DNA from: an uncultured Bacteroidia bacterium
GTDB lineage: Bacteria; Bacteroidota; Bacteroidia; Bacteroidales; UBA932
Length of the DNA stretch: 64,000 bases
Reading direction: 5' to 3'
NCBI GenBank assembly: GCA_902792815.1
Contig: CADBAY010000002.1
Span: 62,001 to 126,000, forward strand
Shown here one piece after another: positions 47,352-56,065 of the stretch. The notes beneath the pieces are model-generated. The model saw only the letters and a program-made list of their open reading frames with translations, did not search any database and was not told the DNA's origin. The stretch's first letter is position 1. Every line of letters starts with the position of its first letter. The translations under genes and the position numbers were made by a program.

Positions 47352-48882
47352 GCTGATACTGTAGCTTTACTTCAAGTTTACCGCTTTTAGTATCTGTCAT
47401 CCAAGGATATTCAACATCCGATACCCTTAAATAGAAGCTATGCCTGCGGCTCGGCTTCCACACCCCGTATACCGATGCTGCCCAACCTTTGCCATAGTAA
47501 GCCGGCACATTGAAATTGCCGGGTGCGTCACGTTCGTAAACATATATCCTGCCCTCCCAACTGTCTACTCTGAAAAGTGTCCAGCGGGCGAACAGTTTGA
47601 ACTTTTCGGCCTCTCTTCCGGCCTCCGCATAGAAAAGCCATGCCAAGTCTTTGGTATGAACCAGGTCAACCCTGCTTTTCAGCACCCATTTCCAAGCCTC
47701 CAGTTTCAGCTCTCCCCTGCCTTCAAGCCTCCAGTCTTTCTTTTTGCATGCAGCAGCCCTAATCGAAGGACTGATCACCAGAGCCCCTGCAGACAAAGAA
47801 GGCGACCACTTTCCCATAAGTCTGAATTGCTTTGAAGAATAATAGACGACACCTTCCAGGGTACGCGAAGATGCGCCCGCAGCTACCTCTGCAAGGCCAT
47901 CGGACAGGCGACCCATAGCTCCGAGCTTGATGCCGTAAGAAGGGATCCAAAACGCTCCCAGCACGCCTTCCGGGCGTCCTTTCCAGCATAACTCTCCATA
48001 TAGCCCTACATTGGGCAAACCTATTCTGAAATCGGCCGACATTGCTTTAGAGGTAGCATTAAGCCCCGCCGTAAAGCGTTTGCCCGTATAAGAAAGATAT
48101 CCCATAGGCGTCCCGTCCGCAAAAGAGTAAGCCGCTGCAAGCGACCATCGTTTATAATCAAAATCGGCCGCTATGCCGCAATATCCCGGGTTATATGATC
48201 CGGTGGCGGAAAAACCGGTGGGACTGCGCCTGAATGATGCCACAGAACTCCACGGTTGCAGCGAGAATCCGCTCCATACGGCGAGACCTTGTCCAAGACG
48301 TGCGTTGAAATGGCCGAGAATCACTTTCCCAAGATATTTGCGGCCGTAGTACGTAGCGCTTAGAGTGCCGATTCCGGGGCTTACATCATCGTATGTGCTT
48401 CGCGCAGCCCAGTTGAGCTCCGCCCTTTCGCCAAGCGATGCTTTATAGCGGAATCCTGCTGCATACTGCAGCTTGTCCACCGACTTGGCCGATGCGCGCA
48501 GCATAAGGTCATGATGCAGTTTATGCGCATTTCTTTTGCCGGGAGGCCCGGAAGAACTCAGGCGCGTAAAAGGTTTAAGCGCTTCTGCATATTCAGGCCC
48601 GAACCCGTCGACCAGGGCAAGTTCGGTATAAGACAGAATATCGCCCGAACGCTCCCTCTCGTCTATCAATGCGGCGACTTGAAAAGGGCTCAGCAGCCCG
48701 CACGAAAGCAGGCGGCTGCGGGGGCTGAGGTTAAGCTCTACAGGATGCAGTTCGAGGGCCCTGTATGCTTCAAGGGTAGTTTGGTCAAGATCTTCCATAC
48801 AAGATGCTCCGCACAGATAAAGAACCGCCTCCTCAAAACCGGGTCCCGCGAAGCACAGGAACAACAATAGCAGCGTTTTCAT
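47341..48882 (-). CDS. Helix-hairpin-helix domain protein with predicted outer-membrane barrel
   Basis: 513-residue protein with a signal-like N-terminus (MKTLLLLFLCFAG). Residues about 46-105 hold ComEA-like helix-hairpin-helix motifs: VELNLSPRSRLLSCGLLSP, QVAALIDERERSGDILSY and TELALVDGFGPEYAEALKPF. After a short linker, about 125-513 is a series of amphipathic strands, including YAAGFRYKASLGERAELNWA, GLQPW-like turns and a final WMTDTKSGKLEVKLQYQLSL, fitting a large barrel. Similar HhH-plus-barrel proteins occur in Bacteroidetes; a DNA-uptake role is speculation. It is convergent with the lipid kinase (11-base overlap) and divergent from fakA. Confidence 0.75.
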   Translation of the reverse strand: MKTLLLLFLCFAGPGFEEAVLYLCGASCMEDLDQTTLEAYRALELHPVELNLSPRSRLLSCGLLSPFQVAALIDERERSGDILSYTELALVDGFGPEYAEALKPFTRLSSSGPPGKRNAHKLHHDLMLRASAKSVDKLQYAAGFRYKASLGERAELNWAARSTYDDVSPGIGTLSATYYGRKYLGKVILGHFNARLGQGLAVWSGFSLQPWSSVASFRRSPTGFSATGSYNPGYCGIAADFDYKRWSLAAAYSFADGTPMGYLSYTGKRFTAGLNATSKAMSADFRIGLPNVGLYGELCWKGRPEGVLGAFWIPSYGIKLGAMGRLSDGLAEVAAGASSRTLEGVVYYSSKQFRLMGKWSPSLSAGALVISPSIRAAACKKKDWRLEGRGELKLEAWKWVLKSRVDLVHTKDLAWLFYAEAGREAEKFKLFARWTLFRVDSWEGRIYVYERDAPGNFNVPAYYGKGWAASVYGVWKPSRRHSFYLRVSDVEYPWMTDTKSGKLEVKLQYQLSL

Positions 48883-48921
48883 AGTCCATAGTTTAACACC
48901 GAAATATACGATTATTTTGCG

Positions 48922-48929
48922 TATATTTG
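48922..48929 (+). promoter_or_regulatory. -7 promoter box for the fakA operon
   Basis: TATATTTG, an exact TAnnTTTG match, 9 bases before the ATG at 48939; very short leader predicted. Confidence 0.55.
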
Positions 48930-48938
48930 TACTTTGTT

Positions 48939-50594
48939 ATGCAGAAAGAGATTGTACGAACCTATAACCTTGGCGGAGATTTGTATCTGAAGATGCTTTC
49001 TCAAGGCTGCGCACGCCTTGGAAAGAACCGCCAGGCAATTAATGACCTGAATGTTTTTCCTATACCGGACGGAGATACCGGAGACAATATGTGTCTGACT
49101 CTTGAAGCTGGTTATGCCCAGGCATCACCCCTTCACGGCGCTTCCCTTTGCGAGATTGCAAATGCAGTTTCCTCGGGCATGCTTATGGGCGCCCGCGGTA
49201 ATTCCGGAGTAATCCTTTCCCGTATCTTTGCCGGCCTGGCCAAAGGGCTCACCGGCCTCAAGGAAACCGATACGGCAGGCTTTGCCGCTGCTATGGCAAG
49301 CGCTGTCACCGAGGCTTACAGTTCCGTTTCCAAGCCTGTAGAGGGCACCATTCTTACCGTAGTACGCGAAGGCGCCGACAGTGCCGCTCCATACAAGAAA
49401 GACTCCATGGAGAACTATATTTCAGCTCTGACCCACGCGATGGAAGACTCTCTTGAAAAGACACCCGACAAACTCCAGGTGCTCAAGGAAGCAGGAGTTG
49501 TGGACAGCGGCGGCGCGGGGCTTCTCCAGATTTTCTACGGCTTCCAGGATGCCTTGCTCGGCATAGAAGAAGGACGCCATGAGAGTGCCGGCGCACCCTC
49601 CGCCACAAGGGTTGACCTATCGGCATTCGACGAGAATACCGAACTTGAATTCGGCTATTGTACGGAGTTCCTGCTCCGCCTCCAGAGCAGCAAAGTCAAT
49701 CTTGACAGCTTCGACGAAAAAGAGATTGAAGATTATATCCTGAGCGCAGGCGACTCTGTAGTCTTTTTCCGCGAGGGCAGCATCATCAAGGTTCACGTCC
49801 ACACCAAGAAACCCGGAGATATTCTTAACCGCTGCCAGCAATGGGGCGAGTTCCTTACGCTCAAAATAGAGAACATGACGCTCCAGCATCACAATTCTTC
49901 TTTTGCCCCAAAACAGGAAGAGGTAAAGCGCAAAGACTTCGGTATTGTCACCGTCGCCAATGGCTGCGGCCTCGTGGATGCTTTCAAGACCCTTGGGGCA
50001 GACTATGTGGTGGAAGGAGGTCAGACCATGAACCCCTCGGTAGCCGACTTTATAGCTGCGTTTGATGCCGTAAAGGCTCGAAACATTTTTGTTTTTCCCA
50101 ATAATTCAAACATAGTTATGACTGCCAGGCAGGCGGCCGATATTTACACCGGCGCCCACGTGCTGGTCGTTCCCACCAAAGACCTGGGAGCAGGTTACGT
50201 GGCAATTGCATCTCTTGATACTTCGGCAGGTGACCCTGAGGCCATCGCCGAGTGCGCCGAGGAAATTGCCTCCGGAGTAGTCTGCGGCCTTGTCTCCCCT
50301 GCCAGCCGCGACACTGTAAAGGATGGCATGGAGGTACACAAGGGCGGTTATATCGGCTTCCGCGGCAGCGAGGTCCTGAGCAGCGGAGATGAACGCTTCT
50401 CTACCGCACTCGATCTCCTTGGCAGCCTGGATGCCGGAGAACATGATGTGGTAATCGTGTTCACCGGCGCCGACGTTCCGGAAGAAGAGTCGCAGGCGTT
50501 TTGCAGCGCCATTACCGCTGCATATCCTTCAACCGAAATTATTTTTAATCACGGCGGTCAAGCCGTATATGATTACATATTCATCTTATGCTAA
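48939..50594 (+). CDS. fakA: Fatty acid kinase-like DAK2/DhaL domain protein (FakA/YloV)
   Basis: Predicted fatty acid kinase catalytic subunit, which phosphorylates fatty acids held by a FakB (DegV) protein to give acyl phosphates. The N-terminal DhaL ATP domain (about 1-205) has NVFPIPDGDTGDNM, where Asp residues bind Mg2+, then SSGMLMGARGNSGVILS and VVDSGGAGLLQIFYGF. The middle and C-terminal FakA domains include ELEFGYCTEFLLRL and VVSVANGCGL-like GIVTVANGCGLVDAF. The ATG at 48939 is chosen; the TTG at 48927 overlaps the promoter. Length, 551 residues, is normal. The stop overlaps the DegV gene by 7 bases, supporting a FakA-FakB pair. Confidence 0.9.
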   Translation: MQKEIVRTYNLGGDLYLKMLSQGCARLGKNRQAINDLNVFPIPDGDTGDNMCLTLEAGYAQASPLHGASLCEIANAVSSGMLMGARGNSGVILSRIFAGLAKGLTGLKETDTAGFAAAMASAVTEAYSSVSKPVEGTILTVVREGADSAAPYKKDSMENYISALTHAMEDSLEKTPDKLQVLKEAGVVDSGGAGLLQIFYGFQDALLGIEEGRHESAGAPSATRVDLSAFDENTELEFGYCTEFLLRLQSSKVNLDSFDEKEIEDYILSAGDSVVFFREGSIIKVHVHTKKPGDILNRCQQWGEFLTLKIENMTLQHHNSSFAPKQEEVKRKDFGIVTVANGCGLVDAFKTLGADYVVEGGQTMNPSVADFIAAFDAVKARNIFVFPNNSNIVMTARQAADIYTGAHVLVVPTKDLGAGYVAIASLDTSAGDPEAIAECAEEIASGVVCGLVSPASRDTVKDGMEVHKGGYIGFRGSEVLSSGDERFSTALDLLGSLDAGEHDVVIVFTGADVPEEESQAFCSAITAAYPSTEIIFNHGGQAVYDYIFILC

Positions 50595-51457
50595 GACTAT
50601 TCACCGACACCGATTGCGATGTAACTCCCGCAATTGCCAAAGAGTACGGCTACGAGCTCATTTCCATGCCCTATACAGTTGATGGGAAGCTCTATCATCC
50701 TTATGTTTCAGAGCCCGACTTTGACCATAAGACTTTCTACAACATGCTGCGCGCAGGTACACTTCCTACGACCAGCGCCATCAGCGAGGCCGTTTACATC
50801 AGTTACTTCGAGCCTGTTTTTGCAGCCGGGGACGACATTCTGTACGTTCATTTTTCATCTGGTCTGTCCAATACCTTCGAGAGTATGCGCATGGCGCTTA
50901 AGACTCTCAACGAGAAATATCCCGAGCGCAAATTCTGGAGCGTGGATACCCTTGGCATCTCTGCTCAGTCGCTCAATATGGCACTTGAGATCGGTGACCT
51001 TTATAAGGCCGGCAAAAGCGCCGAAGAAATAGTTGAGTGGGCCAAGGTCGAAGTGCCTAAGTTTCCTCTGTACTTCATTGCCGACGACCTTAAGTTCTTC
51101 CGCCGCAGCGGCAGGGTGAGCGGCCTTGCCGCCACTATGGGTTCGTTTATCGGCATACGTCCCGTAATCTACGTCGACGACAACGGCAAGATGATATCCA
51201 TCGGCAAGGAAGTCGGCCGCAACAAGGCTATCGACAGGCTCGTCCAATACGTCGAAGAGCTCGGCGAGGATGTCAAGGGACACCGCGTGACCATTGGCCA
51301 TGCCGACTGCCAGGAACTGGTTGACATACTTGTTGCCAAACTCCGTGAGAAGTTCGGCGACGACCTCAATATCGTCATCAGCCTTGTCAACCCCACCATC
51401 GGAAGTCACTGCGGTCCTAACGGCCTGGGTGTGTGCTTCCACGCAAAACACCGCTAG
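50588..51457 (+). CDS. DegV-family fatty acid-binding protein (FakB-like)
   Basis: DegV/EDD-fold protein that binds a fatty acid for FakA. Signatures are FTDTDCDVTPAIAKEYG (5-21), TSAISEAVYISYF, YVHFSSGLSNTFESMRMA (lipid carboxylate Ser-Ser region) and SVDTLGISAQSLNMALE. FFRRSGRVSGLAATMGS and IGHADCQELVDIL are also typical. Length, 289 residues, is normal. It is coupled to the FakA-like gene by a 7-base overlap and followed after 3 bases by a GNAT-like gene, then plsX and an acyl carrier protein gene. Confidence 0.92.
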   Translation: MLRLFTDTDCDVTPAIAKEYGYELISMPYTVDGKLYHPYVSEPDFDHKTFYNMLRAGTLPTTSAISEAVYISYFEPVFAAGDDILYVHFSSGLSNTFESMRMALKTLNEKYPERKFWSVDTLGISAQSLNMALEIGDLYKAGKSAEEIVEWAKVEVPKFPLYFIADDLKFFRRSGRVSGLAATMGSFIGIRPVIYVDDNGKMISIGKEVGRNKAIDRLVQYVEELGEDVKGHRVTIGHADCQELVDILVAKLREKFGDDLNIVISLVNPTIGSHCGPNGLGVCFHAKHR

Positions 51458-51460
51458 GCT

Positions 51461-52582
51461 ATGGTAGAAATCAGAGAAGTCAGGACCTGTAAGGAACGCA
51501 GGGATTTCGTCAACTTCCCCCTTAAGCTCTATAAGGGAGTTGACTGGTTCTGTCCCCCGCTGTACTCCGATGAGATGGCGATTTTCGGCAGCAAGAACAT
51601 CTACAACGATACCTGCGATACCGTCTATTACAGCGCCTACAAAGACGGCAAGATGGCCGGCCGCATATCCGGAATCATCCAGCGTGCCGCCAACGAAAAG
51701 AACAACGAAAAAAGAGTGCGTTTCGGCCGTTTTGACTCAATTGACGACCAGGAAGTTGCCGACGCTCTTTTCAAGGCTGTCGAGACCTGGGCTGTTGAGA
51801 GAGGTATGGACACCGCTCACGGTCCCCTGGGCTTCTCGGACTTGGAGAGGGAGGGCCTGCTGATTGATGGTTTCGAAGAATACTCTACCTTCGAAGAGCA
51901 GTACAACTATCCTTATTACCAGAAGCTTATCGAGTCCAACGGATACACAAAGGAAGTGGACTGGAACGAGAGCAAGCTTACTGTTCCCAAAGAATACGAC
52001 GGCAACATCGAGAAGCTTGGCGAGTTCGTGATGAAGCGTTACAAGCTTCATATAGGCCCGGCCAAGAATGTGAAGGATTTCATCGACCGCTATGCGGACG
52101 GGCTGTTCGACCTTATCGACAAGTCGTACGATAAACTCTACGGTACCGTCCCTTTCACCGATGCCATGAAGAAGCAGATGATAGACGGTTTCAAGTTCAT
52201 AGTCGATCTGCGCTACGTGGCGGTCATACTTGACGAGAACGACAGGATGGTGAGCTTCGGAGTGTGCTTTCCCAGTATCATAGAGGCCTTGAGACCTTCC
52301 GGCGGGCATATTACTCCCGGAATGCTGCTGCGCTTCCTTAAAGCAAAGCGTAAGCCACGTGTCATAGACCTTGGCCTTGTGGGTGTTGACCCCGAATACC
52401 TTAACAAAGGCATCAGCGCCGTATTCGCGGCTGCTCTTATGAAGATGCTCCGTGAAGAGGGTATAGAATATGCCGAAACCAACCTGAATCTGGAAGACAA
52501 TTATGACATCCAGAATCTCTGGAAGCACTTTGGGCGTACCATACATAAAAGGCGCCGCGCGTTCGTAAAGAAGTTGATATGA
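51461..52582 (+). CDS. GNAT-fold N-acyltransferase-like protein
   Basis: 373-residue protein with a GNAT-like fold, related to the YghO group of uncharacterised acyltransferases. Two GNAT-like halves seem present: residues about 1-150 (FVNFPLKLYKGVDWFCPPLY, YYSAYKDGKMAGRISGIIQR, GPLGFSDLEREGLLIDGF) and about 170-373 (VAVILDENDRMVSFGVCFPS, VIDLGLVGVDPEYLNKGISA, FAAALMKMLREEGIEYAETN). No signal or membrane segment. It lies between FakB-like and plsX genes and overlaps plsX by 4 bases, so an acyl-transfer step in lipid synthesis using acyl phosphate or acyl-ACP is plausible but untested. Confidence 0.72.
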   Translation: MVEIREVRTCKERRDFVNFPLKLYKGVDWFCPPLYSDEMAIFGSKNIYNDTCDTVYYSAYKDGKMAGRISGIIQRAANEKNNEKRVRFGRFDSIDDQEVADALFKAVETWAVERGMDTAHGPLGFSDLEREGLLIDGFEEYSTFEEQYNYPYYQKLIESNGYTKEVDWNESKLTVPKEYDGNIEKLGEFVMKRYKLHIGPAKNVKDFIDRYADGLFDLIDKSYDKLYGTVPFTDAMKKQMIDGFKFIVDLRYVAVILDENDRMVSFGVCFPSIIEALRPSGGHITPGMLLRFLKAKRKPRVIDLGLVGVDPEYLNKGISAVFAAALMKMLREEGIEYAETNLNLEDNYDIQNLWKHFGRTIHKRRRAFVKKLI

Positions 52583-53598
52583 TTAAGATAGTACTTGACT
52601 GCTTTGGCGGCGACCATAGCCCCGAGGCCAATGTGGACGGTGCAATCGCCGCCCTCGGGCAGTTTGACGACCTGCATTTGATTCTGAGCGGAGATGAGTC
52701 CGCGCTGCGCAAGTGCCTGGAGGGCAAGAGCTACGACCCTTCGCGCATAGAATTCCTCCACGCCCCGCAGGTAATAGGCTGCAACGAGCGTCCCACTGAT
52801 GTCATCCGCCTCAAGCGCGACAGCTCCATGGTCAAGGCCATACGTCTTCTTCGTGACGACGACTCAGTGGCAGCTATGGTAAGCACCGGATCCACTGGAG
52901 CTCTGGTTGCCGGGGCCCTCACCCGCCTGGGCCGCCTGAGAGGCATTATACGCCCTGCTTTCTGCCCTATCCTCCCCACGATGAACGGAGGCCTGGTGGG
53001 CATATGCGACAGCGGCGCCAATGTCGAAGTCACACCCGAGCACCTGCGGCAGTTCGCCATCATGGCATCGCTCTACATGGAGAATGTGTATGGTGTAAGC
53101 AAGCCGCGCGTGGCCCTGCTCAACGTGGGCAAGGAGGCCGAAAAAGGAGATGAACTTCGACAGACCGCTTACAAGCTTCTGAGCGAGACATCCGAGATCA
53201 ATTTTGCCGGCAATATGGAGAGCCGTGATCTTCTCAGCGGCAACTACGACGTGGTGGTCGCTGACGGTTTCAGCGGCAACGTGTTGGTCAAGACCACCGA
53301 GGGCACGGCCCTTGAACTTCTCGGCAAACTCAAGAAAGAGATTTACGCCAAATTCATTTATAAGCTGGGAGGTGCACTGATGGCGCCAATGTTCCGCAGC
53401 CTGAAAGATTTTATGAATTATCAGAACTACGGAGGAAGCGTGCTTCTCGGCACTTCCAAAGTTGTTGTCAAAGGACACGGCAGCAGCAAGGCCACCGCAG
53501 TATGCAAGTGCATCGAACAGGCCTACAGGATGCAACTCAGCGATCTTGGGGGCAAGATCGAAGATGTAATCTGCCGTTACGACCATTACGAACTATAA
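52579..53598 (+). CDS. plsX: Phosphate acyltransferase PlsX
   Basis: Peripheral enzyme interconverting acyl-ACP and acyl phosphate for glycerolipid synthesis. N-terminal VLDCFGGDHSPEANVDGAIAAL matches the family D-x-M-G-G-D region with Cys in place of Met. VSTGSTGALVAGALTRLGR (about 95-113), RPAFCPILPTMNGGLVGICDSGAN, ADGFSGNVLVKTTEG and GSVLLGTSKVVVKGHGSS are typical. Length, 339 residues, is normal. In the same operon as FakA/FakB-like genes, it could turn acyl phosphates from FakA into acyl-ACP. The next gene, ACP, starts 11 bases later. Confidence 0.96.
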   Translation: MIKIVLDCFGGDHSPEANVDGAIAALGQFDDLHLILSGDESALRKCLEGKSYDPSRIEFLHAPQVIGCNERPTDVIRLKRDSSMVKAIRLLRDDDSVAAMVSTGSTGALVAGALTRLGRLRGIIRPAFCPILPTMNGGLVGICDSGANVEVTPEHLRQFAIMASLYMENVYGVSKPRVALLNVGKEAEKGDELRQTAYKLLSETSEINFAGNMESRDLLSGNYDVVVADGFSGNVLVKTTEGTALELLGKLKKEIYAKFIYKLGGALMAPMFRSLKDFMNYQNYGGSVLLGTSKVVVKGHGSSKATAVCKCIEQAYRMQLSDLGGKIEDVICRYDHYEL

Positions 53599-53609
53599 TT
53601 CGCTACAAT

Positions 53610-53837
53610 ATGTTTGAAGAAGTAAAAGCAATCCTTGCAAAACAGCTCAGGCGTGCCCCTGAGACCATCACCCTCGATTCCGATATCAAGAAAGATCTCG
53701 GAGCCGACTCGCTTGACATCCTTCAGCTCCTCATGAGGGTTGAAGACGATTACGGCATTGTTATCCCCGACCAGGAACTGGCCGGTTTCAGGACCGTTGC
53801 CGATGTGGTGAATTTTCTGAACAAACAAAAACAATAA
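53610..53837 (+). CDS. Acyl carrier protein
   Basis: 75-residue acyl carrier protein carrying 4'-phosphopantetheine on S34 in the LGADSLDILQL motif. The predicted start MFEEVKAILAKQL at 53610 fits ACP length, although the frame runs 36 codons further up into plsX. Acidic helices and DYGIVIPDQELAGFRTVADVVNFL complete the family pattern. Because it follows plsX and a FakAB-like pair, it may be the dedicated acyl acceptor of this operon rather than the main fabF-linked ACP, which is not in this window. Confidence 0.92.
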   Translation: MFEEVKAILAKQLRRAPETITLDSDIKKDLGADSLDILQLLMRVEDDYGIVIPDQELAGFRTVADVVNFLNKQKQ

Positions 53838-53841
53838 AACC

Positions 53842-54384
53842 ATGGAAAAGATCCATCTCCACGACAAGACTTTCCGCAAGTTCATCTTCCACTCCCGCAT
53901 TCAGGAGGCAATTGATGAAGTAGCCGAAAAAATCAACAGGGACTTCGAAGGCTGCGAAGACGTTCCCGTGATGATTTGCACTCTTAATGGAGCGCTCCCC
54001 TTCACAGGCGAGCTTTACATGCGCTTGAAATTCAACTGCGAACTTGGCAGCGTGAAACTCAGTTCTTACCGCGGCACCGAGACTACCGGAACGGTGCTCA
54101 CGGTGCAGGGGCTTTCCGAAGATGTCAGGGGCAAGCGTGTAATTGCTTGCGAGGACATCGTCGATACCGGCAATACTATCCTGGCGCTCAGGGAGTTGCT
54201 GCTTGCCAACGGAGCTACCGAGGTGCGCATTTGCACCATGCTTCTTAAGCCCGATGTTTACGACAAAGACGTCAAGCTTGACTACGTAGGCATGGAAATC
54301 CCCAACGACTTTATTGTAGGCTTCGGTCTCGACTATGACGGGCTCGGCCGTAATTACAAAGACATTTACGTTCTGGACAAATGA
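53842..54384 (+). CDS. hpt: Hypoxanthine phosphoribosyltransferase
   Basis: Purine salvage enzyme adding PRPP-derived ribose phosphate to hypoxanthine or guanine. The PRPP-binding motif is VIACEDIVDTGNTI (100-113) with E104, D105 and the T109-G110 loop. Other features are MICTLNGALPFTGELYMRL and LDYVGMEIPNDFIVGFGLDYDGLGRN in short pieces near 150-175. Length, 180 residues, is normal. It lies 4 bases after the ACP and overlaps adk by 4 bases, so purine metabolism joins the acyl operon. Confidence 0.94.
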   Translation: MEKIHLHDKTFRKFIFHSRIQEAIDEVAEKINRDFEGCEDVPVMICTLNGALPFTGELYMRLKFNCELGSVKLSSYRGTETTGTVLTVQGLSEDVRGKRVIACEDIVDTGNTILALRELLLANGATEVRICTMLLKPDVYDKDVKLDYVGMEIPNDFIVGFGLDYDGLGRNYKDIYVLDK

Positions 54385-54959
54385 AATACTACATTCTGTT
54401 TGGCCCTCCCGGGGCGGGCAAGGGCACACACGCAGGCGCTATTGCGCAGAAATACAATCTTAAGCACCTCTCTACCGGAGAACTGCTCAGGGCGGAAATA
54501 GCTGCCGGAACTCCTCTCGGTCTTCAGGCCAAAGACCTTATCGCGGCAGGCAGCCTGGTGCCCGACGAAGTGGTGGAAGGCATGATCGAGAACGCTTTTG
54601 AGAGCATCAAGGGCGTGGACGGATTCCTCCTTGACGGATTCCCCCGCACTCTTGCCCAGGCAGAAGCTCTGGACAAGATTCTTGCCGCCCGCGGCGAGAA
54701 GGTGAATGGCGTAATTTCGATAATGATTCCCGATTCCCTGGTCTTTGAGCGGATAGCGGGCAGAGCCAAGATCGAAGGCCGTGCCGATGATGCTTCTCCC
54801 GAAGTGATCGCCCACCGGATTCAGACTTACCATTCCCAGACCGAGCCGCTGAAGGAGTATTACCGGGCCGCGGGCAATTATTATGAGGTGGACGGTTACC
54901 CCGGAACTATTGAGGAGAACCGCAATCGCGTGCTGGCAATGGTAGAGACCATCTGTTAA
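54381..54959 (+). CDS. adk: Adenylate kinase
   Basis: Cytoplasmic kinase interconverting ATP, ADP and AMP. The P-loop GPPGAGKGTHAGAIA begins at residue 8, STGELLRAEIAAGTPLG forms the AMP-binding part, and GFLLDGFPRTLAQAEALD is the family signature. It has a short LID loop (RIAGRAKIEGRADD) with no zinc-finger cysteines, giving 192 residues. It overlaps hpt by 4 bases and is 3 bases from holA. Confidence 0.96.
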   Translation: MKYYILFGPPGAGKGTHAGAIAQKYNLKHLSTGELLRAEIAAGTPLGLQAKDLIAAGSLVPDEVVEGMIENAFESIKGVDGFLLDGFPRTLAQAEALDKILAARGEKVNGVISIMIPDSLVFERIAGRAKIEGRADDASPEVIAHRIQTYHSQTEPLKEYYRAAGNYYEVDGYPGTIEENRNRVLAMVETIC

Positions 54960-54962
54960 TCA

Positions 54963-56006
54963 ATGGCCCGTGTTAAGGAAGACATAGAGGCTCTGAGCCG
55001 GAAACTGATAGAGGACGCCCGTGCAGGGGTGTTCAAGCCCCTGTATGTCCTTATGGGGGACGAGCCCTATTACCCCGACTTGGTATGCCAGGCCATTATC
55101 GACAACTGCGTAGACGAGTTCGGGAAAGATTTCAACGAAACCATATGCTACGGCGCTGACGTGACTGCCGAACAAGTAGTCACTGCTGCCCGCCGCTACC
55201 CCATGATGTCGGACCGCCAGCTGGTGGTAGTCAAAGAAGCCCAGCTCATGAAGTCGCTGGAAGATATTGCTGTTTATTGCAATGAGCCCCTCGACTCCAC
55301 CGTGCTAGTGCTTCTTATGCATAAAGCGTCGCTTGACAAACGTAAGTCTCTCTACAAAGGGGCGCAGAAAATCGGTGTAGTGCTTGACAGCCCTGCCCTG
55401 CGCGATTATGAGATGCCGGGATGGATTGCCCGTTACTACGCTTCGCGGGGCCTGGACATCTCTCCGGAAGCTGCTGCGCTGCTTGCAGAATCGGTCGGTA
55501 CGGAGCTTTCAACGATAGTTGTAGAGACCGACAAATTGCTGAAAAACCTGCCTGAAGGGGCTACGTCAGTATCTGTAGCAGACGTTGAGAAGAATGTAGG
55601 TATCTCTCGGCAGTTCAGCGTGTTCGAGTTAACTAAAGAACTGTCGTACAGGAATGCTTCCAAGGCTCTGAGCATTGCGGCTCATCTCGGTAATGCCGCA
55701 CGCTTTGCCATGCCGCAGGCGGTAAGTGCGCTTTATATGCATTTTTACCGTATCCTTAAATACGGAGCTCTTTTGTCGCGCCCGGGCGTACCGTCTCCCG
55801 AAGACAAGGCGGCCGCACTTGCCGGAGTTAATCCGTACTTTTACAGGGAGTATGATACGGCGGTCCGCAACTATCCCCTGCCCAAGGCAATTGCTGTGGT
55901 CTCACTTCTTTGTGAATACGATTACCTTGGCAAAGGAGGTGACGGTCTTGCAGCCACTCCCGCCGAACTCCTCACCGAGCTAGTTGCAAAAATCCTAAAC
56001 ACTTAG
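54963..56006 (+). CDS. holA: DNA polymerase III subunit delta
   Basis: Clamp-loader delta subunit that opens the sliding clamp during replication. Residues about 24-36 (PLYVLMGDEPYYP) match the family N-terminal start, with RQLVVVKEAQLM and STVLVLLMHKASLDKR further on. LAESVGTELSTIVVETDKLL and VGISRQFSVFELTKELSYRNASKAL belong to the middle and C-terminal domains. Length, 347 residues, is normal. It is the last gene of the long operon from fakA and is followed by the inverted repeat at 56014-56065. Confidence 0.92.
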   Translation: MARVKEDIEALSRKLIEDARAGVFKPLYVLMGDEPYYPDLVCQAIIDNCVDEFGKDFNETICYGADVTAEQVVTAARRYPMMSDRQLVVVKEAQLMKSLEDIAVYCNEPLDSTVLVLLMHKASLDKRKSLYKGAQKIGVVLDSPALRDYEMPGWIARYYASRGLDISPEAAALLAESVGTELSTIVVETDKLLKNLPEGATSVSVADVEKNVGISRQFSVFELTKELSYRNASKALSIAAHLGNAARFAMPQAVSALYMHFYRILKYGALLSRPGVPSPEDKAAALAGVNPYFYREYDTAVRNYPLPKAIAVVSLLCEYDYLGKGGDGLAATPAELLTELVAKILNT

Positions 56007-56013
56007 CATCGGT

Positions 56014-56065
56014 AGCTCCACAAAAATAAGGGTTCCGAGTTCGGAACCCTTATTTTTGTGGAGCT
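56014..56065. terminator. Bidirectional terminator: perfect 25-bp inverted repeat
   Basis: Positions 56014-56038 and 56041-56065 are perfect reverse complements separated by 2 bases. The central A/T-rich and GGGTTCC segments with T runs on both strands fit a terminator for convergent holA and tmRNA. The outer part (AGCTCC/GGAGCT) coincides with the 3' acceptor strand of the tmRNA. Confidence 0.85.
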
